Assembly: GCA_009767595.1 (NCBI GenBank)
Contig: VSDK01018474.1
Span: forward strand, 290,986 to 354,985
Length of the DNA stretch: 64,000 nt
Reading direction: 5' to 3'
Source: Symbiodinium kawagutii
Lineage: Eukaryota > Sar > Dinophyceae > Suessiales > Symbiodiniaceae
Positions within the stretch are counted from its first letter, which is position 1. Every line of letters starts with the position of its first letter. Positions 55,701 to 62,992 of the stretch are shown here, piece after piece. The translations under genes were made by a program, and so were the position numbers. The notes beneath the pieces are model-generated. The model ran no database searches. It saw nothing but the letters and a program-made list of their open reading frames with translations, and had not been told where the DNA came from.

Positions 55701-56301
55701 AGTGACTTGTGATGAAGATCTGCTTACATGCGATGACATGCCATTCGAGCCCAGGAATGCTATAAAATGCCATGCTGCCTGAGCCTGCCTCTTGCAACAA
55801 TGAACGTCGCAGAACGGCGCCATTCCACGGGTTTGGGCGGGAGAGGCTACTCGCTTTGCGAAACACGACCAGTTGTGAGACGCCCGCTCGATCATATCAA
55901 CTGGGGTGTTGGCCTGATTGCAACAGCATGTAGCATAAGGCGTCTTCGTTTCCGCATTGTTCTTGATGTAGCATTTGCTTCCCTTCCGACAATGTCCATT
56001 GTCTGGCCCCATGCATTCTTCTTCCGACTTGAGAGGAGCATACTCGCAATGAAAATGCACTTCCTGAGAAACACTGAGTTCCACATGATGCCACGAAGCA
56101 AACACATGTGCAAAACTGATCAAATTGAGGGCCTGCTGCTTGCTGCACCCTTTGCGACCAAAACACGTCCAGGAAAGGCTCCGGCGGCTGCGGATCAAAG
56201 TTCGAAAAGCCACCACGCCATGAATCCTTCGGTGTAGGCCACCCGAAATCCTGAAAGCTCCAGGCGAAAGTGATCAGATCGAAGGCCAAGGCCACGAACA
56301 T
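49750..56301 (-). CDS. Cys-rich transmembrane caspase-fold protein, copy 4 (multi-exon)
   Basis: Exons as in copy 3: signal peptide 56167-56301; Cys-rich 55789-56063; CYGNTPICCDA exon from 55640; GESCGIT exon about 55298-55360; TCCHTLG exon about 54957-55024; membrane exon 54424-54781; caspase His/Cys exon about 53389-53692; LFACHPGR exon 53059-53155; GGLFT exon 52490-52617; HPYMITT exon about 51163-51266; KMGKLATSL block 50380-50490; GCFVWAQVLQ block 50150-50200; SECLFGQDICVLEGE block 49900-49970. Differences from copy 3: a 217-base tandem duplication at 50716-51149, a small replacement near 51512, net loss of 151 bases from the CAC tract, and a (CTAT)n insertion. None of these lies in a caspase, membrane or Cys-rich exon. 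Otherwise only scattered base changes. Confidence 0.6.
50716..51149. repeat. 217-base tandem duplication, only in copy 4
   Basis: 50716-50932 is repeated as 50933-51149. Copy 3 has a single unit (from about 38033). It duplicates part of the predicted 3' region of the gene. Confidence 0.95.
51163..51266 (-). CDS. Conserved HPYMITT exon, copy 4
   Basis: Begins GGKRYHPYMITTGRAANL after GGCTGAG. Lies just to the right of the 217-base duplication. Confidence 0.5.
52097..52270. repeat. CA, CAG/CAA, AAG and CAC compound microsatellite, copy 4
   Basis: Shortened counterpart of 39180-39440, in the same intron. Confidence 0.95.
52490..52617 (-). CDS. Caspase-fold GGLFT exon, copy 4
   Basis: 128 bases. 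Encodes DMQTGGLFTKKILHVLRDQL. Acceptor GCCTCAG, GC donor. Confidence 0.6.
53059..53155 (-). CDS. Caspase-fold LFACHPGR exon, copy 4
   Basis: 97 bases. MLFACHPGREVPG at its end, with a GA-type donor joining in frame to the GGLFT exon. Confidence 0.55.
53389..53692 (-). CDS. Caspase-fold His/Cys exon, copy 4
   Basis: VVWLHISCHS and IHVTVNGC retained; protein text is the same as copy 3 over this exon. Confidence 0.55.
54424..54781 (-). CDS. Transmembrane exon, copy 4
   Basis: 358 bases opening VPFVPGGPCCLPNL after ATCTACAG. Two residues differ from copy 3 near the start. Confidence 0.6.
55167..55243. repeat. (CAAT)n interrupted by (CTAT)n, copy 4
   Basis: Counterpart of 42380-42436 with a new tetranucleotide block in the middle. 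Confidence 0.95.
55789..56063 (-). CDS. Cys-rich ectodomain exon, copy 4
   Basis: 275 bases, EVHFHCEYAP to HCCKR, flanked by TCTCAG and a GC donor. Confidence 0.6.
56167..56301 (-). CDS. Signal-peptide exon, copy 4
   Basis: 135 bases from ATG. Leader FVALAFDLITFAWS, then FQDFGWPTPKDSWRGG. A GTG-started extension upstream adds residues that would spoil the leader, so the ATG is preferred. Confidence 0.6.
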
Positions 56302-56362
56302 GGCTGCCCACCGCTTGCCAACCACAGCCTTTGGAAACCTGACCTTGCTGCGGAGCCAAGTT

Positions 56363-56384
56363 GTTGAGCCAAACGGCTGCGAGG
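56363..56384 (-). promoter_or_regulatory. Relict spliced-leader-like motif, copy 4
   Basis: The minus strand reads GCAGCCGTTTGGCTCAAC, about 60 bases upstream of the ATG at 56301. Confidence 0.35.
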
Positions 56385-57410
56385 CTCAACGGTCAACATC
56401 AGCTGCCAAACTGCCAAGGGATTTGGCGAAACTTGCGTGGGAACGGTATTGAATCTCAACGGAACATGCTTTGATTGCTTTGCTTCGATGAAGTTCACGC
56501 GAGTTTTGCAAGAAATGCTGCCGCTAGTGTCATCGAACAAAAGAAAGCCAACCAATTCAAGAAAACCCGTGAAATGAAGATCAAAACCCACCCTGGTAGC
56601 AGAAACAGGCCTCTCTGGGGCAAAGAAATGTCACAGCATGCGCCGTCTCCATCTCTCCAAATGGTTCTGGACGCTGTCCACAGGATGTGAAATTCGGAAA
56701 TCCATGAGATCGCTGACTTCGCAGGAGCTTTCATGGATAAGTTTGGCTGGGGAGTCTCTTGAAATGGATTGCAACGATTCAAAATGGACATGCCATGATA
56801 CGCTGCACCCCCCCTCCCGAAAGAAAGTCCACATCAGTGTGTTTGACATTGAAGCCATGTGCACGGCCCCTGAAGTCCGTGGCCTCTTCCAGTGGTGCTC
56901 GCCAAGCCACGATCTTGTGCGGTCGCACCTGCATCCTGAAGATGGATCTGCTGGATCTTTGGCTGCTGGCTGCAATGCCATGGCCCACAGATTTCATACC
57001 AAATTGGGCAACGGCAAACTGCATTTAGGAGATGAATATTGAGCTTTTGCAATACCCGATTTTAGGAGAAACTCTTGAGGAGCGCCCCAGGGAATACCCG
57101 ATGGCAAGCAGTGAACTCAAGGACCCTGTGATGGTGAGGCTGCCAGGTGACACCTTCTGAGACCTTCACATGATGCGATTCGGTGCCCTCTCAACGTCCG
57201 TTGGCAAACTCCTGCTCAACCTGGCAACAAGCGGAAACAAGTGCAGACTGCATGTTCTTGCAATGTCTGTATGGTAATTGTGCTTGTGTTCGCGAAGGGA
57301 CGTCGCTACGATCAACCCCGAACCCCACCAAAGAACCATGAACTCTGGAATGTAGCTATGCTTGCAATTTGCTTTGCAGCGGCTTGCGGAACTTTTTTTT
57401 GCAGAAGCGC
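56385..57410. other. Junction between caspase-fold copy 4 and the TIR-like array
   Basis: 56400-56690 matches the upstream block of copies 2 and 3. From about 56930 to 57400 the sequence is a diverged, shortened version of the array spacer at 59590-60190, so the array begins here with a degraded unit. No separate gene is supported. Confidence 0.45.
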
Positions 57411-59024
57411 TCAGTGTCTATGCATGTACTCAAACAACAGAGTGCCAATGGTAGCACCGATCTCGTCCTCCTTACCTGCAATGACGGCTCTGATTTTCTC
57501 AGCATCCTCTGAACTGGAACACTGGGCATCTCTCACGCTCAGGAATGCTCCTTTGCGTGCCAATGACCGAAGTCTCCCCACCCTCAGGGGCAACCAAAAA
57601 AACAAAGAACCATAGAGAATGCCAAGGACAAATAAGATAGCTTTCACGAACCAGTCGAGATGAGAACGGAAGAGGAAGACAACCACAAAGCAAACTGCGC
57701 AGAATTGAAAGAGGTACACAACCCCAAAGACAACCACAGCCTGCACGGAACAACCATGAAAAATGGAACGTGTCTTGTTACCAGCGAACCAATCTGTCAA
57801 CCCTGCCATACCATGATGAAAATCCTCCTCCACCGTGATGCATCCTTGCCCAGAAAGAAAACGTGTCAGCCGGTGGTTTGAGCAAAGGATGAGCCCGCAG
57901 CTCAAGACGCACATAATATGAAACTCTTTACGGAGCTGATCCTCTTCCTGCTGCAATGACGACCGCTGCCTGGCAAGGTTTCGCGGGTCACCGGTGACAT
58001 CTATGGCAATGCCGCGCTCCATGGCAGAGTGCGCTTCAAAAACACACCACAGACGCGTGTGGATTGCAGCATTCTCAGTTGCAAGCATGATCACCTTGCC
58101 ATCGCTGCTAGACATGTTCTGCAACGCAATGTGAAAAGGTGATGTTTCAATGGTTGACAGCATAGCTCCTATGTCCAAATTCTGTGGGTTGGATAGGAAG
58201 CAAATGTAAGCTCCTGCATCTTGCGGAAAGCCGCTGTTTCTCCAGGCCTGCTTCAGAAGACGATGAAATTCAAAGGCTCCTTCTGCCCAGGCGTGCGAGA
58301 CAAAGTGCATTGCCACCTCGCCAACCAGCGACTCCTTCAGAGCCCAACTTACACCTGGCATTATGAGAGAAGAATCTGCGGTCATAACTTTGATCACCTG
58401 CTCACAGACTTGATACATGTTAGGCCCAATCAAAGCATCATCAAATTTCGTGGTGCTGTAGTTGGAGGTGTTGTGCAAGTCACCACGAAGCCATTTCTCA
58501 GTCACAACTGCAAGAAAGTCATCTATGGAAGCCATGGTGATGCCCCAGTGGTTGGCCGGAATCTGGTCATGAAGGAGAGCAGCACCACAAAAGGGAGCAG
58601 CGCCCTGTGTTCTCTGCAACCTCTTGGCCTCCACAATCAGATCTGCATGCTTTGCCTCCCGACGAAGAATCTCTTCCAGCCTCCCCAAACTGGCGTCACA
58701 GGCTTCCACATCATCAATGGGCAAAGTGCGTTCGGAAGGGCCCACACGTATTGTCAAGAAACCAGGCTGATCTTCTAGCAGCAACTCTTTTGGCACTACT
58801 AGTCCGAAAATACTGTCAGCCTTGGTCTTCACGCAAAGGTAAGGCTCAAAGGGGCTCGCAGGGGCCGATGTGGCAGAGGAAACGCCGAATGAAGTCGGAG
58901 GCAAATTACCATGGCCTTCAGCTACACTTTTCATGCCTGTTTTTTGTGAATTCTCAGCTGCTGGGGTCAAATCACTTTTTGATTTGACGAAAATCGGTAA
59001 ATCTTGGGCCAAGCATTGCGGCAA
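57411..59024 (-). CDS. TIR-like domain membrane protein, array copy 1
   Basis: A 537-codon open frame. It opens without ATG; the first in-frame ATG is codon 31 (58934), so translation starts there or an upstream exon is spliced on. Residues about 237-345 look TIR-like: HFVSHAWAEGAFEFH at 240-254 (first strand), YICFLSNPQN at 273-282, KVIMLATENAAI at 310-321, then TRLWCVFEAHSAMERG at 323-338. The WCxxE pattern keeps Glu 330, at the place of the catalytic Glu of NAD-cleaving TIR proteins. Two hydrophobic segments (about 429-451 and 458-480) should span the membrane. A consensus donor (GCAG then GTAAGG) near codon 517 may mark an intron, in which case the C-terminus differs. Function: signalling or NAD hydrolysis is inferred. 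Confidence 0.65.
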   Translation of the reverse strand: MPQCLAQDLPIFVKSKSDLTPAAENSQKTGMKSVAEGHGNLPPTSFGVSSATSAPASPFEPYLCVKTKADSIFGLVVPKELLLEDQPGFLTIRVGPSERTLPIDDVEACDASLGRLEEILRREAKHADLIVEAKRLQRTQGAAPFCGAALLHDQIPANHWGITMASIDDFLAVVTEKWLRGDLHNTSNYSTTKFDDALIGPNMYQVCEQVIKVMTADSSLIMPGVSWALKESLVGEVAMHFVSHAWAEGAFEFHRLLKQAWRNSGFPQDAGAYICFLSNPQNLDIGAMLSTIETSPFHIALQNMSSSDGKVIMLATENAAIHTRLWCVFEAHSAMERGIAIDVTGDPRNLARQRSSLQQEEDQLRKEFHIMCVLSCGLILCSNHRLTRFLSGQGCITVEEDFHHGMAGLTDWFAGNKTRSIFHGCSVQAVVVFGVVYLFQFCAVCFVVVFLFRSHLDWFVKAILFVLGILYGSLFFWLPLRVGRLRSLARKGAFLSVRDAQCSSSEDAEKIRAVIAGKEDEIGATIGTLLFEYMHRH

Positions 59025-60202
59025 GATTGCATGCTAGGCTTGCGTACTTGCAACATCGTGCACTCAAGATCATGTGAAAGAAGCAAGAGAAGGGGCTTGG
59101 GAAACATAATTTCATCATTGCCCTTTGCTATTGAAAACAAGAAGGAAAACAAGATCTCACCAAAAGGCAAGCAAGAAGACAAAGAGATATCAGCGCAAGG
59201 AGTCAGAAAGGGAAACCTGAAGACAAGCTGGCACACCATGCGACAGCGACGGCAAACAAGAAGGAGAAAGCAGCGACGAGGGAGAGAACGAGAGGACAGG
59301 CCATGACAAGCCACCGGCGGAAGCAGCATCCGCAAGGAGCGAAAAACAAAGGAAGACAAAAGCAAAAAGAAGGAACAAGGAAAAGACCCAGACAAGAGAA
59401 AGGCAAAGACCAAGACGAAGACCAAGAAAAAGGAAGACAAGAAGACAGAAGGGAGCCAAGAAGGGAGACCAAAGCGACACCTCTGGCTATCTTGTTTTAA
59501 GCACTTCTTTCCCCGAGTTTTAAGCCCTAGTAAATCTAAGTTGGTGACTCTCAGCCGTGTGCTTTGCTGAGCCAGGCACCTACATCCTGACGATGGCTGA
59601 TTCGGATGGATCTTTGGCTCCTGGATCGGGCCCACAGGGCACAGTGCTATGGCCGATTTCGCGGACTGGAAATGGCAAACTTCAACGGGAAAATATACAG
59701 CTGGGATTTTACAACACAAAACTTTAGTATTGGCAAATCTTCTAGTGCCAGGGTAGTTGACAAACCTGGTTGACAAAGCTGGTAGGCGTACATATCCCGG
59801 AGTGAGGTGAGCTCAAGGACCCTGTGACGCAGGCTGCGAGGTTTACCGACCCTCCTGACAGACCATTTCTGTGAAGTCAAAAGTCCAAGCTCATCGAAGA
59901 GCATCCGTACCTGAAACAGCTCCCAGGTGGCAGAAATAGCGGAGGCCCTCACAGGCTGGCACAACTACAGGGTACCTTTGCTTCTCATCAAACTGCTTCA
60001 CGTGTCTGAACCTAGTAACAAGTGGAAACAGGTGCAGACTGCATGTTCTTGCAGTGTCTGTATGGTGATTGTGCTTGCACTTGCCAAGGGACGTCGCTAC
60101 GATCAATCCCGAACCCCACAAAAGAACCATGAACTCTGGTATGTAGCTATGATTGCAATTTGCTTTGCAGCGGCTTGCGGAACTGTTATTTTGCAGAAGC
60201 GC
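59025..60202. repeat. Array spacer 1, with a pyrimidine-rich leader tract
   Basis: Highly similar to 61814-62992. On the coding (minus) strand 59140-59470 is a long CTT/TCT-rich tract ending before GTTGCAAG and GTACGCAAG, like a branch/acceptor region ahead of the TIR-like frame. The left part (about 59640-60130) is open in minus frames with AG-flanked segments such as RYPVVVPACEGLRYFCHLG and LRHRVLELTSLRDMYAYQLC. These could be downstream exons of the TIR-like gene on the right. Confidence 0.6.
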
Positions 60203-61813
60203 TCAGTGTCTATGCATGTACTCAAACAACAGAGTGCCAATGGTGGCATCAATCTTGTCCTCCTTACCTGCAATGACGGCTCTGATTTTCTCAGCATCCT
60301 CCGGACTGGAACACTGGGCATCTCTCACGCTCAGGAATGCTCCTTTGCGTGCCAACGACCGAAGTCTCCGCACCCTAATTTTCCAGTAGCCACCAATTAG
60401 ACAAAAGTGGAAAAGAAAAAGGGCAGGGATCCCGGTCACGAACCTGTTGGGTAGCCTGTCGAGATAAGAAAGGAAGAGCCACCAAATCCCAGCGCCAAGG
60501 CCGAAGAGAAAGAACCAAAAAACCACAGTCCGCACAGAACAACCATGACAAGTAGCACGTGTCTTTCTACCAGCGAGACCATCTGTCAAATGTGCCATGC
60601 CATGATGAAAATCCTCCTCGACCGTGATGCATCCTTGCCCAGAAAGAAAACGTGTCAGCCGGTGGTTTGAGCAAAGGAAGATCCCGCAGCTCAAGACGCA
60701 CATGATATGGAACTGTTTACGGAGCTGATCCTCTTCCTGCTGCAATGACGACCGCTGCCTGGCAAGGTTTCGCGGGTCACCGGTGACATCTATGGCAATG
60801 CCGCGCTCCATGGCAGAGTGCGCTTCAAAAACACACCACAGACGCGTGTGGATTGCAGCATTCTCAGTTGCAAGCATGATCACCTTGCCATCGCTGCTAG
60901 ACATGTTCTGCAACGCAATGTGAAAAGGTGATGTTTCAATGGTTGACAGCATAGCTCCAATGTCCAAATTCTGTGGGTTGGATAGGAAGCAAATGTAAGC
61001 TCCTGCATCTTGCGGAAAGCCGCTGTTTCTCCAGGCCTGCTGCAGAAGACGATGAAACTCAAAGGCTCCTTCGGCCCAAGCGTGCGAAACAAAGTGCGTT
61101 GCCACCTCGCCAACCAGCGACTCCTTCAGAGCCCAACTTACACCTGGCACTATGAGAGAAGAATCTGCAGTCATAAGTTTGATCACCTGCTCACAGACTT
61201 GATACATGTTGGGCCCAATCAAAGCATCATCGAATTTCGTGGTGCTGTAGTTGGAGGTGTTGTGCAAGTCACCACGAAGCCATTTCTCAGTCACAACTGC
61301 AAGAAAGTCATCTATGGAAGCCATGGTGATGCCCCAGTGGTTGGCCGGAATCTGGTCATGAAGGAGAGCAGCACCACAAAAGGGAGCAGCGCCCTGTGTT
61401 CTCTGCAACCTCTTGGCCTCCACAATCAGATCTGCATGCTTTGCCTCCCGACGAAGAATCTCTTCCAGCCTCCCCAAACTGGCGTCACAGGCTTCCACAT
61501 CGTCAATGGGCAAAGTGCGTTCAGAAGGGCCCACGCGTATTGTCAAGAAACCAGGCTGATCTTCTAGCAGCAACTCTTTTGGCACTACCAGTCCTTTAGC
61601 ATTGTCAGCCTTGGTCTTCACGCAAAGGTAAGGCTCACATGGGCTCGCAGGGGCCGATGTGGCAGACGAAATGCCGAGCAAAGTCGGAGGCAAATTGCCA
61701 TGGCCTTCAGCTACACTTTTCATGCCTGTTTTTTGTGAATTCTCAGCTGCTAGGGTCAAATCACTTTTTGATTTGACGAAAATCGGTAAATCTTGGGCCA
61801 AGCATTGCGGCAA
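60203..61813 (-). CDS. TIR-like domain membrane protein, array copy 2
   Basis: 536 codons, period 2.79 kb from copy 1. The TIR-like part is almost unchanged (WCVFE kept). The membrane segment is different: FWFFLFGLGAGIWWLFLSYL and ALFLFHFCLIGGYW, against the unrelated-looking hydrophobic text of copy 1, while the final 50 residues match again. As in copy 1, the first ATG is codon 31 (61723). Confidence 0.65.
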   Translation of the reverse strand: MPQCLAQDLPIFVKSKSDLTLAAENSQKTGMKSVAEGHGNLPPTLLGISSATSAPASPCEPYLCVKTKADNAKGLVVPKELLLEDQPGFLTIRVGPSERTLPIDDVEACDASLGRLEEILRREAKHADLIVEAKRLQRTQGAAPFCGAALLHDQIPANHWGITMASIDDFLAVVTEKWLRGDLHNTSNYSTTKFDDALIGPNMYQVCEQVIKLMTADSSLIVPGVSWALKESLVGEVATHFVSHAWAEGAFEFHRLLQQAWRNSGFPQDAGAYICFLSNPQNLDIGAMLSTIETSPFHIALQNMSSSDGKVIMLATENAAIHTRLWCVFEAHSAMERGIAIDVTGDPRNLARQRSSLQQEEDQLRKQFHIMCVLSCGIFLCSNHRLTRFLSGQGCITVEEDFHHGMAHLTDGLAGRKTRATCHGCSVRTVVFWFFLFGLGAGIWWLFLSYLDRLPNRFVTGIPALFLFHFCLIGGYWKIRVRRLRSLARKGAFLSVRDAQCSSPEDAEKIRAVIAGKEDKIDATIGTLLFEYMHRH

Positions 61814-62992
61814 GATTGCATGCTAGGCTTGCGTACTTGCAACATCGTGCACTCAAGATCATGTGACAGAAGCACGAGAAGAGGCTTGGGAAACATCATT
61901 TCATCATTGCCCTTTGACGTTGAAGAGCAAGAAGGAAAACACGATCTCACCAAAAGGCAAGCAAGAAGACAAAGAGATATCAGTCAGAAAGGGAAACCTG
62001 AAGACAAGCTGGCGCACCATGCGACAGCGACGGCAAACCAGAGGGAGAAAACAGCGACGAGGGAGAGAACGAGAGGACAGGCCATGACAAGCCGCCGGCG
62101 GAAGCAGCATCCGCAAGGAGCGAAAAACAAAGGAAGACAAAAGCAAAAAGAAGGAACAAGAAAAAGACCCAGACAAGAGAAAGGCAAAGACCCAGACGAA
62201 GACGAAGAAAAAGGAAGACAGGAAGACAGAAGGGAGCCAAGAAGGGAGACCAAAACGACACTTCTGGCTATCTTGTTTTAAGCACTTCTTTCCCCAAGTT
62301 TTAAGCACTATATAGTACATCTAAGTTGGTGACTCTCAGCCGTGTGTTTTGTTGAGCCAGGCACCTACATCCTGACGATGGCTGATTCGGATGGATCGTT
62401 GGCTCCTGGATCGGGCCCACAGGGCACAGTGCTATGGCCGATTTCGCGGACTGGAAATGGCAAACTTCAACGGAAAAATCTTCAGCTGGGATTTTACAAT
62501 ACAAAACTTTAGTATTGGCAAATCTTCTAGTGCCAGGGTAGTTGACAAACCTGGTTGACAAAGCTGGTAGGCGTACATATCCCGGAGTGAGGTGAGCTCA
62601 AGGACCCTGTGACGCAGGCTGCGAGGTTTACCCGCGCGACCCTCCTGACAGATCATTTCTGTGAAGTCAAAAGTCGGAGCTCATCGAAGAGCATCCGTAC
62701 CTGAAACAGCTCCCAGGTGGCAGAAATAGCGGAGGCCCTCACAGGCTGGCACGACTACAGGGTACCTTTGCTTCTCATCAAACTGCTTCACGTGTCTGAA
62801 CCTAGTAACAGGTGGAAACAGGTGCAGACTGCATGTTCTTGCAGTGTCTGTATGGTGATTGTGCTTGCACTTGCGAAGGGACGTCGCTACGATCAATCCC
62901 GAACCCCACCAAAGAACCATGAACTCTGGTATGTAGCTATGATTGCAATTTGCTTTGCAGCGGCTTGCGGAACTGTTATTTTGCAGAAGCGC
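61814..62992. repeat. Array spacer 2, with a pyrimidine-rich leader tract
   Basis: Counterpart of 59025-60202 with small indels, for example a short segment missing near 61985. Confidence 0.6.

Noticed and set aside
58221-58778. 185-codon plus-strand frame over TIR-like copy 1 (and the same at 61010-61567)
   Set aside because: Shadow of the minus-strand coding region; it has no protein-like features and its sequence follows codon positions of the TIR-like gene.
59968-60400. 157-codon plus-strand frame in the array spacers (also near 62717-63190)
   Set aside because: It spans the spacer and runs into the antisense of the TIR-like C-terminus. Conservation between units reflects recent duplication of the whole DNA, not coding constraint on this strand.
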